Positions 1 through 11,640 of a stretch of DNA of 64,000 nucleotides are shown here, in pieces (within the stretch, counting starts at the first letter, position 1; the number at the start of each line of letters is the position of its first letter). The notes beneath the pieces are model-generated. The model made no database searches. It had not been told where the DNA came from and saw nothing but the letters and a program-made list of their open reading frames with translations. Both the position numbers and the translations under genes were made by a program. The stretch is from Cordilura impudica. Lineage: Eukaryota; Arthropoda; Insecta; Diptera; Scathophagidae. Location of the stretch: positions 141,784,429 to 141,848,428 of the forward strand of contig OY821519.1 in the NCBI GenBank assembly GCA_963682025.1. The letters are read 5' to 3'.

Positions 1-641
1 CCTTTAAATATCTACGCAACTTAAATGTCTTTTAAATTAATGTGCAGCACTATCGACGTATGTCAACCTATGTTTGATCGCTGACAAATTATTTTCTCAG
101 AAAACGACACATAGCGACATACGTTGTTATTAATGAAAAAAATGCAATGAAAAAAATGCAAAATAATTTTGGATTATTTTTCAGTTTATAACCACTTATA
201 AAAACTTGTGTGTTCATTTCTGTTATTTGTTGTCACTATTCTTGATACGTTGTTATATTCTCATCCTAAGTCCCGTTAACTTTTTGTTGACGAACAAAAA
301 AAATCTATTTTTCAAGCAACAACAACTTATGTCTACATGGGTGGTTGCATTGGTAGTTTTCTTTTTCAAAGAAAACGACGTTTGTCGACATAAGTTGTTT
401 TATCTGCACACACTTTAAGTGTAATTTACATATTGTTTTTTCGTCCTTCTCTAAGATCTATTCCTTTGAAGATTTTTGACTCAAAAATTTATATAAAGTA
501 TTTATTGCCCATATCTACAGGACTGTTAAATAAAAAGCTCTAAAAACTTTATATCGAGCCCATAATATCAAATATAACGTTTTTTGGCTCCCCTGAACAT
601 TTTGATTTTATGACATACGCGGTTATTCTAGAAAACCACAG
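1..641. mobile_element. TIR element (MITE-like), truncated by window edge
   Basis: This stretch matches 52323-53017 in the opposite orientation across its whole length. Its right end (about 611-641) carries the terminal repeat ending in CCACAG, the inverse of the CTGTGG start of the other copy. It has no coding capacity. It interrupts the CR1-like LINE that follows: the LINE reading stops exactly where the repeat begins, after the codons for an IYTTYI block, and the flank ATAT at 642-645 fits a 4-bp AT-only target duplication. The left end lies outside the window, so its own duplication cannot be checked. Confidence 0.75.
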
Positions 642-645
642 ATAT

Positions 646-1410
646 GGGAGTTGTATTCCATTTTTTTTCAGATATAGGTGGTATAAATAGTAAGGAGATT
701 AGATGGGGTGAAGTATTTATTATACCGATTTAAGAAACCTATGCACTTGAAAGCTTCTTTTGACAATTGGAAAATGTGTTTATTCCAACGGACATCACAA
801 TGAATTTTCATGCCCAGAACATCAAGAGCCTCTGATTCGTCAATATCTACACCACCCATGAATACAGATGACATTGATGACTCCATGGCCCGTCTGTGGG
901 TCAATAAACAACACTGTGCCTTACGAGCATATTAAATCAACCCTGTTCACTCGACCCCAATCAGAGATTGTCAAAAGGTCTTGATTCATATATTGCCTCA
1001 AGCCCCCAATCTGCCTAAGGCTTAGCGTTTGATCGAATGAATATGAATGACAAATATTGCTGTCTTCTGCAAAAGAGTAGATAGCATTGGAAGTTTGACA
1101 TAGAAGGTCGTTGAGAAAAATAAGAAAAAGTGAAGGAGAAAGAACAGAACCTTGCGATACCCCTGCGTTTAACTGAAACACTTTCGATGAGATCTCATCT
1201 AAAATAACACGTATAGTACGATCTCGGAGAGAACTCGCTATAAAGGAGAGAAATCATTACCAACACCAAAAGCGATTCGTTTTGAAAAGACTGCGCTGTA
1301 CTATACCCGATCGAAAGCCTTGGTAATATCCAGAGCACCAACCTTATTTTCACCGAATCGGAGAATGGACTGACTCCAATGGTCATATCGATATATTTTA
1401 TATTCATCAA
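646..1410 (-). pseudogene. CR1/Jockey-group LINE reverse transcriptase remnant
   Basis: Read on the minus strand from about 1400 down, the three frames together give a reverse-transcriptase palm and thumb. Motif A (LDITKAFDR) lies near 1305-1345, the GVSQGSVLSP motif near 1150, a damaged motif C (SFAEDSNI, where a second aspartate is expected) near 1080, and then a thumb/C-terminal region with SMSSVFMGGVDIDES and KEAFKCIGFL. At least two frameshifts separate the blocks, so it is dead. It is the same family as 27318-28370 and 57197-57899. Known family role: a reverse transcriptase copies the element RNA at a nicked target. Its C-terminal end is cut off by the TIR element at 1-641. Confidence 0.85.
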
Positions 1411-2605
1411 TTAGCATATCCTTTATAGAAATTTTTTTTTAAGCATCTTTTACCAAGATGAGCAAAAAAAGGAAAATATATATTGATGTATTCTTTAATT
1501 TTTGATGATCATTACTTGTTTTCATTACACCTTTTTTATCAGATGGCTCTTGTTGAATCATTTTCTTAGTCGATTTAGCATTTTGTATTGCACAGATTTT
1601 TCTCAAATTTGGTTTATTAATGTATATTCTAAAAATATGGGACTTCACCCAATATGGTCAGGATCGCGTCATTTTCCGACTTAGTTCCCATGTAAAAAAG
1701 TATCCGATGTGAACAAATATCGGCAGACAAAATATTTATAACAATGACATGCAAATTTGGCCTATGCTTATTTTCTTTATCCAATTAGACGGTGTTGACC
1801 GAATATATATTTTTTTTACTTGTTTTACTTGTAACGTATGAACAAAAAAAAAATATGAGAAAATGTATGTAAGTGTAAAAAATGCGTTGTTGCTAAAAAT
1901 TAACTCTTCGTATGTTATTTAGTTATCAATTCCAAATTAAGAACATGTTGTTGTGAGATTAATTGCTATTTAAAATATCATTAAATTTGTCCTGAAATAA
2001 TTTTTAAAGAAAGCAGAAAAGAATGAACAAATGCAGATTGTGTCAATTGTACCAAAATTCCTTTTCCGCTTTCTATCAGTTTAAATGTGTAATGGATGAC
2101 TATCATTTCAACGAATGCCAGTCAAAACATGTTTTGGCTCTTCCAATCAGGAAGCGCATATTATATTACACGCATTTCATATTATGTTACAAAAATATTA
2201 TCAGTGATTCAGTATTTTAAAATGTAGGATTAGCCGTTATAGAGAAATACCATACACGTGACCAAATAATTTTCTATATCAAATTTGCGTCTTCACATTG
2301 CACTCGGGCTACAATTTAAAACTTAAAAAACTCCATATTCCCCAAATAACAACATTTAAAATTTTTCGGACAAATTTGAAGAGCAATATATATATATAGA
2401 AAGGGAAACCATTCAAAAATACGAATATTTCGGAAAGCAATTATTTTGTTTTTGTAAATTTAAATTTTTTATACTATAAACAAATAAATATTTACTTACT
2501 TTTATTAAGATGATTACGTTTTTCCATATAATTTTTACCCATACTTTAGTTCTAATAGTTATCAGTGTTTTAATTTACTTCAATCTATCAATCTATTTAT
2601 AATAA
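1411..2605. other. Non-coding AT-rich stretch
   Basis: No supported gene. About 1690-1810 resembles, in inverted orientation, the inner part of the dispersed repeat seen at 19143-19836 and 32360-33142. The remainder is plain AT-rich DNA. A 65-codon open stretch near 2023-2220 has no recognisable motif. Confidence 0.5.
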
Positions 2606-2984
2606 CTAGCAGATTCCAGCTCTCGAAATTCGTTCGCAAATTCTAGGAAATTTTATTTTTTCAATTAAATAAAGACCCTAAAAGTATGCTAATCAATTAT
2701 AGCCAATTCACAAATCAACACAACAAACAAACTCATTTTTATTACAAACACATTAACAAATTTAATAAACACACACATACCATTGTATAATTTTAGGTAT
2801 GTGTTAGTAGCAACTTTAAATGCACTTTACTCAAAATAAAGGAAAAAAATTAAAAAATCTGTAAATCTGCAAAACGGCTAAAAAGAAATACCTTTCAAAT
2901 AATATACGTTTGGTCAAAATCGGGATAAAACGGTAGAACAAAACATCAGTCACAAGAAATTGCTTAGCCTATTAATTTTATAGA
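2606..2984 (-). mobile_element. Short non-autonomous Helitron, copy A
   Basis: On the minus strand this starts with TCTATAAAATTAATAGGC-like sequence after an A and ends with CTAG before a T, the A|TC...CTAG|T arrangement of Helitrons. A short CTCGAA-like hairpin sequence lies about 12 bases before CTAG, here partly decayed. There is no coding sequence. Six related copies occur in the window (B-G). Confidence 0.85.
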
Positions 2985-4359
2985 TAAATTCTTATTATGT
3001 ATTTCTGTTATATTATATCCATTTGCAACAAGCATTTGCAGTTATCTAGGATTAAATTTTTTATTACACACACATGCAAATAAACTAAATAGTAAAATTG
3101 CAACAACCCATTATTTTATTGTTTTTGAACAAAAATGCAAATATGTTATCTAAGACCAACACACATATACACTCATAAAGAATTAAATGCAAGCCAAATC
3201 AACAAATATTTCAAAAACATAATATTTACACACAGATAGAAAATATTGGAAGTTGCACAACATTCGTTCTGTTTGTCTTAACAGTAATTCGTTTGTCACA
3301 TATTGAGACACATTAGATACTATTTATGTATATAGCTGCGTTGCAAAATTCGGTAGTCATAATCTATTTTCTCAGTGTAATAATTTTACTTAATTTTAAG
3401 CTATTCTTTTTATTAGTGTTGTTGCAGCAGCTGTAAAGGTTGTTATTATTGTTGTATGACAGCATATCAAAAGTAGAAGAGCACACAATAATAAAATAAA
3501 ATTTACAAACAACAAAATTTACATGTTTCGTTAAATCAAGTATCATACATATACATATGTACATACATATATGTATATATGATTCTTGGTAAAATGTGTA
3601 AATGTTTATGTGTACGTATGTATGTTTATTTTATATTGTTGGCACATTTTTATTTATTATTATTTTTTTAACATTCTGGTTATGTTTTTTTTTTTTTCTA
3701 TCTGCTATTCATGTATTCATCACCAACAACAATAATCGTCATCACCATCATCAGCACAATCATTTCCATGTGGTTAAGTTGTAATAAAAAATAAGAAAAA
3801 AAAAAAATAAAAACTTAAGAAAATAACATCATCAACAATACGACATGTATTAAGATGTTTTTGTTGTTGGTCTTTTTATACCCTCCACAACACTGTGCAA
3901 GAGGGCATATATCAGTTTGTCAATCCGTTTGTAACTCATAGAAATAAATTCCGGAGACCCCATCAACTATATAAATTCTTGATCCATATAAAAGGAGAAG
4001 TCGATCCAGCGATGTCCGTCCGTCTGTCTGTCTGTCTGTCTGTCTGTTGAAAACACGCTCATTCACAAAATTAACTATTTACCTGGGTATAGTTTTGATA
4101 CTATTACTTGCCATTATTTGGTGTAGGTTGGTATTTAAAACGGGGTAAATCGGACGTCACTATGTTTAGATCTGGCCAAAAGTTTGTACACACCTCTAAA
4201 AACAACTGAAATACCCAGTGTGTTGTTGTAATATTTTAGTGGTTGAACAAACTTTTTGTACAACAACATACACAGTTACAAAAAAAGCAAAAAAAATTAT
4301 GCTATGTTAGTAGTATTGTAATAAAAAAATCGCGAATATAAAAGAAAAAACATAATCCC
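2985..4359. other. Non-coding stretch with microsatellites
   Basis: No gene is supported. It contains ATAC/GTAT-rich microsatellite near 3545-3625, poly-T tracts, CAN-rich DNA near 3718-3770, and from about 3876 a dispersed-repeat fragment beginning TATACCCTCCACAAC with a (GTCT)n run at 4016-4047. Low-complexity open frames here are not believable genes. Confidence 0.5.
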
Positions 4360-4621
4360 TAAAAATGAAAACTGAAAAATTAAAAATGAAAAATGAGAAA
4401 TGAAAATTGAAAAATTAAAATGAATAAGAAAAACGGAAAATGAAAAATGAAAATTGTAAATTGAAAAATGAAAAAAAGAAAATGAAAATGGAAAAATGAT
4501 AAATGAAAAAAAAAAAAAAAAAAAAATGGAAAATTTTAAATGAAAAGTGAAAAAGAAAATTGAAAAATGGAAGATGAGAAGTGGAAACTGAATAACCAAA
4601 AAGGAAAAAGGAAAAATTGAA
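4360..4621. repeat. Degenerate AAAATGAAAA-type low-complexity repeat
   Basis: This is a purine-rich run of variants of AAAAATGAAAAATG and AAAATTGAAA that grades into the pure heptamer array that follows. It looks like an older or diverged edge of the same array. The 100-codon minus-strand frame through it is only Phe/Ser/Ile low complexity. Confidence 0.75.
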
Positions 4622-6515
4622 AAGGAAAAATTAAAAATTAAAAATTAAAAATTAAAAATTAAAAATTAAAAATTAAAAATTAAAAATTAAAAATTAAAAA
4701 TTAAAAATTAAAAATTAAAAATTACAAATTAAAAATTAAAAATTAAAAATTTAAAATTAAAAATTAAAAATTATAAATTAAAAATTGAAATATAAAAATT
4801 AAAAATTAAAAATTTAAAATTTTAAATTTAAAATTAAAAATTGAAAATTAAAAATTAAAAATTAAAAATTAAAAATTAAAAATTAAAAATTAAAAATTAA
4901 AAATTAAAAATTAAATATTAAAAATTAAAAATTAAAAATTAAAAATTAAAAATTAAAAATTAAAAATTAAAAATTAAAAATTAAAAATTTAAAATTAAAA
5001 ATTAAAAATTAAAAATTAAAAATTAAAAATTAAAAATTAAAAATTAAAAATTAAAAATTAAAAATTAAAAATTAAAAATTAAAAATTAAAAATTAAAAAT
5101 TAAAAATTAAAAATTAAAAATTAAAAATTAAAAATTAAAAATTAAAAATTAAAAATTAAAAATTAAAAATTAAAAATTAAAAATTAAAAATTAAAAATTA
5201 AAAATTAAAAATTAAAAATTAAAAATTAAAAATTAAAAATTAAAAATTAAAAATTAAAAATTAAAAATTAAAAATTAAAAATTAAAAATTAAAAATTAAA
5301 AATTAAAAATTAAAAATTAAAAATTAAAAATTAAAAATTAAAAATTAAAAATTAAAAATTAAAAATTAAAAATTAAAAATTAAAAATTAAAAATTAAAAA
5401 TTAAAAATTAAAAATTAAAAATTAAAAATTAAAAATTAAAAATTAAAAATTAAAAATTAAAAATTAAAAATTAAAAATTAAAAATTAAAAATTAAAAATT
5501 AAAAATTAAAAATTAAAAATTAAAAATTAAAAATTAAAAATTAAAAATTAAAAATTAAAAATTAAAAATTAAAAATTAAAAATTAAAAATTAAAAATTAA
5601 AAATTAAAAATTAAAAATTAAAAATTAAAAATTAAAAATTAAAAATTAAAAATTAAAAATTAAAAATTAAAAATTAAAAATTAAAAATTAAAAATTAAAA
5701 ATTAAAAATTAAAAATTAAAAATTAAAAATTAAAAATTAAAAATTAAAAATTAAAAATTAAAAATTAAATATTAAAAATTTAAAATTAAAAATTTAAAAT
5801 TAAAAATTAGAAATTAAAAATTAAAAATTAAAAATTATAAATTAAAAATTAAAAATTGAAAATTTAAAATTAAAATTTAAAAATTAAAAATTAAAAATTA
5901 AAAATTAAAAATTAAAAATTAAAAATTAAAAATTAAAAATTAAAAATTAAAAGTTAAAAATTAAAAACTAAAAATTAAAAATTAAAAATTATTAAAAATT
6001 AAAAATTAAAAATAAATAATTAAAAATTAAAAATTAAAAATTAAAAATTAAAAATTAAAAATTAAAAATTAAAAATTAAAAATTAAAAATTAAAAATTAA
6101 AATAAATTAAAAATTAAAAATTAAAAATTAAAAATTAAAAATTAAAAATTAAAAATTAAAAATTAAAAATTAAAAATTAAAAATTAAAAATTAAAAATTA
6201 AAAATTAAAAATTAAAAATTAAAAATTAAAAATTAAAAATTAAAAATTAAAAATTAAAAATTAAAAATTAAAAATTAAAAATTAAAAATTAAAAATTAAA
6301 AATTAAAAATTAAAAATTTTAAATTAAAAATTTTAAATTAAAAATTTAAAATTAAAAATTAAAAATTAAAAATTAAAAATTAAAAATTAAAAATTAAAAA
6401 TTAAAAATTAAAAATTAAAAATTAAAAATTAAAAATTAAAAATTAAAAATTAAAAATTAAAAATTAAAAATTAGAAATTAAAAATTAAAAATTAAAAACT
6501 AAAAATTAAATATTT
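4622..6515. repeat. AAAAATT heptanucleotide satellite, about 1.9 kb
   Basis: The unit AAAAATT is repeated about 270 times with very few changes. The long middle block 5000-5760 is almost perfect; variants such as AAATTTAAAATT and ATTATTAAAAATT cluster at 4720-4850, 5765-5880 and 5990-6110. The array contains almost no G or C. The even phasing over hundreds of bases suggests recent expansion by slippage or unequal exchange. Confidence 0.97.
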
Positions 6516-8714
6516 AAAGTTTTTATTTCTATATTTAGTTTCTTGCCTGTTATTATTACGTATTTTTTTTTTTTTTGTATTAAGTGTATCCTTAAATTAA
6601 CGTATGACCAACTTATTCAGATAAAAATATTTTAAAATTAGCTTATTTTTAATATCAATAATTTTTTAATTATCGTATATCTTCTGAGGTCTCAAAACAT
6701 TCTAATAGGGATCAAAGTTTGGGTATTATAACGCTGGATGAGTTAAATAAGGATTTCTATTCTAGTGATCAAATAGTAGTTAATTCTTTCTATCGAAGAC
6801 ATGATCATTATTTTTTATAGAAAGAAATTATAATAGAAACACAATTGACTGTAAATCGGCAATAGTTTTAAAGTGGTAGCCATACTCAACATTGGGTGTA
6901 ATATTGTGTTTAACAGGAGGAGGGTATCAAAAAATTCGGCACAGCCGAATTTAACATTCTTGTTATTTGGAAGTTTTTTTTTATGTATTTTATTAAAAAA
7001 AAAAAAAAACAATTTTGAGATGGTTTTATGGATCGTATGTTTATTATTTAATTGAAATATCACTCATACGTTGTTATGTCGTATTCTTATATGTATGTGT
7101 TCCTTTTTTCATAAACATCAGATGCAAAAAGTTTTTCTTAAATTTAATTTTTTCAAGGAAATATAAAAGAAATATATTTGGCAGAAGGGGTATTAGAGAT
7201 CAAGTATATTTTTAAAGTTTTATAAATCTTTTGCGAAAAGTATTTTTTTAGACTGCTTTAAAACCATACATGGGATTACTGCATTAAACACTGAATGAAA
7301 TACAGTGGAAACTTTTAACAAAATATATTTTTCAATACTTCAACGGCCAATACCAAAAAATTGGATCATAAAGTTAAATTCTCGTATTAATTAAAAAAAT
7401 GTTGTTTTTCTTATTTAAAAAAATTTTTTTTAACATAAAATAGCTTAACTTTAAAAAAAAATTTTATATTACGGAGTGTTTTCAAAACAGACTCCTTCCT
7501 TTCATGTCGACACAATGTGTCCACATATTTTTGACCCGATTTGGCATTATGTCTCTAGGGTAAGAAAGCTTTTAATGGTACAAGAACAATACCGTGGTAG
7601 GTGACTTATCCAAATTGTCTGGAGCTTAGACTCTTGGGAAAAGGGAGTTGAAGAATACAAAAAAGATGTCCTGCTCCAAAAAAGTGCCGGAAACAACTAT
7701 AAAATCCCTAATTGAAGGGTTTCCGGGAAAGGTCAATGAGTTCATTAGAAGTGATTGGAACTATAAAAATTATCTTTCACTTGTAAGCTGTAATATACTT
7801 TCAATTAAATTAAAATGAAATCAAAATTCAAGGCTCAATGGTTTCCTCCTTATAATTACATTTTATGTATGTTAAGATTTTTTTCAATCTCACTCTTTAT
7901 ATTATTTTTCAAATTACATAATTTAGTGTTTCTTAATACAGTTTTCCCGAATACTCCTTAAGTGGTAGCATTTGTGCCAGGGGCTTGTTCTCATTCATTA
8001 TAAGCAAAGTCACGTACAATGATTTTATATTCGCAGGCATTTAATTTAAACTGCGCATAGTTTAACGTTGCAGTGACAACAATCATTGTTTTCGGTAATA
8101 AAGTTAGTTTGTTAAAGGGTCAGTATATGTGTGTGTTCTGTAAGTCCGCCTTAAGGAAATCAGACAATTATTTTTAAATCAACTCAATGGAATCGTTTTA
8201 TGTACACAAATAAATTAGCGTTATTACGAGAAAATTTTCATGAAATTTTGCCCTTAGATGTAACGGAATTTTAGCTAAAAATGCTGATAAAATTTATATT
8301 AGAAATTTAAGGTTAAACCAAATTTGAATGATATTTTTAAGCCTTTTGTTGCAGGGTGGCTGATAATTGTTGTTATATTATGTTGCTACAGCTACAGAAG
8401 ACCTTCCTGTAACTGTGCGTCCAATCTTCTATTTTCCTTAAATTAAGACCAATCACTGAATTTAAAAAAATAAATGGATCCGATGAATTCACAAAAATTA
8501 ATTCAAAACACTTCTTCCAACGTTTCTACAATTCTTTTCTCCCTTCTAAATAATACGATGATTACTCAAAATCATCAAAATCGACATTTGGTTGATCAAT
8601 GTTTTTGTCGTTATATCTAAATCTCTTTTCGTAGATCCTTTTTTTGGGTTAGTCACTGCAGAATTTAGCGTATTTAGCGAATCGATCAAAAAAGTTGACA
8701 AAATACTGGCGCCG
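6516..8714. other. Non-coding AT-rich stretch
   Basis: No gene is supported. Around 6900-6960 is a fragment with the phrase TTCGGCACAGCCGAAT, a perfect inverted repeat often seen in dispersed fly repeats. The rest is AT-rich with poly-A and poly-T tracts and short meaningless frames. Confidence 0.5.
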
Positions 8715-9386
8715 CACAGTGTCGCCATTTGAGTTTTTTCGTTGTAAAAATCAGAACTTTTTAATCGATCGAGATAATGAAATAAGTTAAAAGGTATATG
8801 GTAAATAATTACCCAACCTATAAAATAACTGTTTCAACAAAGTGCTACCTACACCTTCTATATGCTTACTTATGGGTTATCAAAGTTAAAATTTGTTAAC
8901 GGCATGAAATAAATCATGTTTATGCTAACTAAAAGACATGATTTTTAACAATTTTATATTTTTTATGTGATTTTTTCAAGTTTTTTATATTTTAAAATTA
9001 TTATCCATAAATAAAAATAAAAATATTTTCCATCAAAGTTAAAAAATAGTGAAAAAAGACAGTTGGTAAATAGCGATTTACCTGGAGAATCACAAAGCAA
9101 ACAGTAAAATTTTTTTCTATAATACTCGTATACTGAATAAATACATAAATCAAGGGAAATAAAAAAAAATTACGATTAGTTATCTAGTTATATTCTACCA
9201 AAAACTGGACCAAATTGCCTAAAAATTGTGTATTCTTTTGAAAACTGAAAATCGGTGACTTTGAAGGGTTATATCTTCTAAACTAAATTGAACAATTTCC
9301 TATAAGATGAGTTTATTCAAAATATCGTAAGCGCACGTGAAATTTTTGATTTTTGCAACCTCATTTGTTCTAAGGGCGCTACTGTG
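8715..9386. mobile_element. Transib-like non-autonomous DNA transposon 1
   Basis: The left end reads CACAGTG, 23 bases, then TAAAAATCA. The right end, read inward on the other strand, reads CACAGTA followed after about 25 bases by AAAAATC. Both ends are flanked by the same 5-bp GC-rich word CGCCG (8710-8714 and 9387-9391). Transib elements are known for a CACWATG heptamer, a downstream A-rich nonamer, and 5-bp GC-rich target duplications; vertebrate RAG recombination signals use CACAGTG. The 672-bp interior is AT-rich and has no transposase. The superfamily is inferred from ends and duplication only. Confidence 0.75.
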
Positions 9387-9389
9387 CGC

Positions 9390-9535
9390 CGTTACCTTGG
9401 TGCCCACCTTCGCCTTCTTCGGCGACGATCCATCCGGAGAAACCTAATATTGGCCGTCTAGAAAGTTCGACGTGACTAGTGCTTGTGCGACCACTACGAA
9501 ACATAGCGAACCATGTTTTTTACCATTCAAATTAC
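9390..9535 (-). pseudogene. Mariner transposase N-terminal fragment
   Basis: On the minus strand about 9440-9535 encodes a GRTSTSHVELSRRPI block that aligns by eye with the SGRTNTNGTERSGRPI block of the mariner at 9557-10461. This is the region after the first helix-turn-helix of mariner transposases. Only this scrap remains, between the Transib-like element and the next mariner. Confidence 0.6.
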
Positions 9536-9556
9536 ATCATCATCATCCCCATAGTA

Positions 9557-10461
9557 CGAGGGCGGATCAATAAGTCCGTGACTTTTAGAATGAAACACAG
9601 TTTTTTTTTGCAAAAAAAAAAATATTTTTTAACATAATCTCCTTTTAGCTCAATACAGTGCAACGTTTCTCCAATTTTTGTATCCCTTCCAAAAAATAAG
9701 ATTTTTTGAGGTCCATAAAACAGGCATTTTTGATCAATAATTGCATCGTTGGAGCTAAATTTCTTTCCACTGCGCCATTTCTTTAGCGTTTGAAATAGGA
9801 AATAGTCACTGGGGGCTAAATTCGAAGAATATGGTGGATGAGGTACCAATTCGTAGCCCAATTCATGGAATTTTGCCATTGAGACACGATTACGTTTATG
9901 GTCAATTGAGAGCATACGCGGCACGCATCTTGCAGACTGCTTTCTTAAATCCAACTGATCACTTAAAATCGAAACCACATTGCCAATATGAAATGCCTAT
10001 GACATCAACAATCTCACGCACTTTTACTCTTCGATCGGCCAACACAATATCGTGGATTTTTGAGACATTTTTGGGTGTATTGACCTCAATTGGCCGTCCA
10101 GAACGTTCAGTGCCATTTGTATTTGTGCGACCAGAACGAAAGTCAGTAAATCATTTTTTAACCATTGAATCGATAAATACTGGAGTCCCTGTAGTATTTA
10201 TCAAAAATTTTTTTTTTGATTGACGGTTTTTTTTCGCAAAAAATAATGTCTAATGAGCAGTCGAAATTCACTTTTTTCCATTTTTAAAAAAAACCACGTG
10301 GTTGTATGTTTTGAACAGCTGTTAAACGCAAAGTAAATGACGGAACTTGCTCAAAATTTTACAGTAGTCTATTAACAGGTGGGACTTGATGGGAGCAGTG
10401 TTGCATTTCATATAACTACGAGGGAATTTCGAAAACTCACGGACTTATTGATCCGCCCTCG
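9557..10461 (-). mobile_element. Mariner element A with internal deletion
   Basis: Perfect terminal inverted repeats of at least 25 bp (CGAGGGCGGATCAATAAGTC at the left, its inverse at the right) are flanked by TA on both sides (9555-9556 and 10462-10463), as in mariner. The minus strand encodes helix-turn-helix region blocks (GRTNTNGTERSGRP, VKVREIVDVIGIS) and then jumps from a DHKRNRVSM block to AKFHELGYELVPHPPY and LAPSDYFLF, the third catalytic aspartate region. The segment that should hold the first two catalytic aspartates is missing, so this copy is a deletion derivative that could only be moved in trans. The plus-strand frame at 9831-10223 is its antisense. Confidence 0.92.
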
Positions 10462-10463
10462 TA

Positions 10464-11335
10464 CTTATCAATCTTTTTCTTGAGTGCTTGTTTTTACCCG
10501 CAAAGAACAGTGATGGCCTTTTCATTCGACCCATTTCTTCAGGTTTAAAAACAGGAAATAGTCGCAGAATAGAATTATCATGGTGGAAAATCATTTTTTC
10601 TTCGCCAAATGCGGTCGTTTTTGGTACACGTTCGCCCCCCTAGAAGTACACTGCTTTAACTCTGTTGTGTTGTTAAGAATCCATGTTTCGTCCACTGTTA
10701 CGAAATGGCGTAAAAACTCCATCAAATTGCGGTTGAACATAGACCAAATTGTGGCCAAACGAGTGTGAACAATAGCGGCACTAATTGCCGCTATTTACAT
10801 GTAAAATGTGGAATTTACCATTGATTTTAACTGGTCACTGTAGGCATGTGCAGATTCTGTGATGAGGAAGCCGAATCACCAGAGCCCATACTTGGGGAAT
10901 GTGGAGCGTTAATGCATAAAAGAAAAAAGCACCTGGGCTATTTCCAAATACTAGGTAGAGACATAAAACTACTAGAACCAACCAACAAACTCAAATTCCT
11001 GAGGGCTTCACAGTTGGATGAGATTTTGTAGGGACAACCTATTAGCAGAGAGCAGTAGAATAGATCACTGGTCGCAGTACTTCAAATACCTCTTTATACA
11101 ATACAATACAATTCCTTGGTTTCGGTGATGGTTCTTCACTTTTTTTTTTTAATTTTTGCAAGTATTTACGATGTTGTATGCTTTGAATAGCTGCCAAACA
11201 CAAACATATTGACGAAGCTTGCTCAAAATTTTACTGCAATCTACTGACAAATGCTAATTTGCGGAAGCAGTGTAGTTTCATAAGTAACTACGAGGGAAGT
11301 TAAAAAAAATGAACGAACTTATTGAGCCGCCCTCG
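10464..11335 (-). mobile_element. Mariner element B, interrupted and deleted
   Basis: This is a second copy of the same mariner type. The minus strand near 10480-10780 encodes FLRHFVTVDETWI, the first catalytic aspartate signature, then a deletion leads to HLAKKK and DYFLFLNLKKW. Its terminal repeat is at about 11310-11335 (ending in GCCGCCCTCG, then TA). Subterminal DNA at 11160-11300 parallels 10290-10430 in element A. No left terminal repeat is visible before element A, so A may have landed in B. A LINE scrap lies inside it at 10838-11035. Confidence 0.8.
10838..11035 (+). pseudogene. LINE C-terminal (zinc-knuckle) fragment
   Basis: The frame encodes MCRFCDEEAESPEPIL followed by GECGALMHKRKKHLG and a final FLRASQLDE block. 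The CxxC(x)...C pattern and the LGxxxx...FLR ending are typical of the last segment of Jockey/R1/I-group ORF2 proteins, after reverse transcriptase and, in some, RNase H. About 60 codons survive, ending in a stop at 11029-11031. It sits inside mariner B. Confidence 0.65.
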
Positions 11336-11337
11336 TA

Positions 11338-11640
11338 ACTCGACTCTGAAAGTGATTATAAGTAGATTGATAAATTCAATTGGGTATTTTTGGAAGCACA
11401 AACTCATTAAGACCCACCGATAACAAAGTAGTTAAGGTTTACAAAAATGTTTATAGGACATAAGTCTGGATACAAGATTATTTTTATCTGAAATTTTTTT
11501 TTTTTTTTAATATATATTGGTAATTTTGTTTCATCTTTGATGATTTTCTCCTGGAGTTTCCTTTTCATTTATTCGATGTATTTTTTCGTTAAAAAAAAAA
11601 AACGTGAAAAAGTGTGACGTAAAGCAAATTCCGAGCTCGA
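11338..11640. other. Non-coding spacer
   Basis: AT-rich spacer between the mariner nest and a Tc1 remnant, with poly-T and poly-A tracts. Nothing recognised. Confidence 0.4.

Noticed and set aside
2023..2220. 65-codon frame with several cysteines
   Set aside because: Cysteine spacing fits no zinc-binding pattern I know, and there is no supporting context.
3364..3784. Two 60-66 codon frames, one with a His/Asn run
   Set aside because: They consist of T-rich and CAN-repeat DNA; chance frames.
3885..3895. CACTGTG near a dispersed repeat as a further Transib end
   Set aside because: No matching partner end, A-rich block at the right distance, or 5-bp duplication was found.
4297..4599. 100-codon minus-strand open frame rich in Phe, Ser and Ile
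   Set aside because: It is only the translation of AAAATGAAAA-type low-complexity DNA, without codon constraint or motifs.
9831..10223. 130-codon plus-strand open frame
   Set aside because: It is the antisense of the mariner transposase, whose motifs and TIRs are on the other reading.
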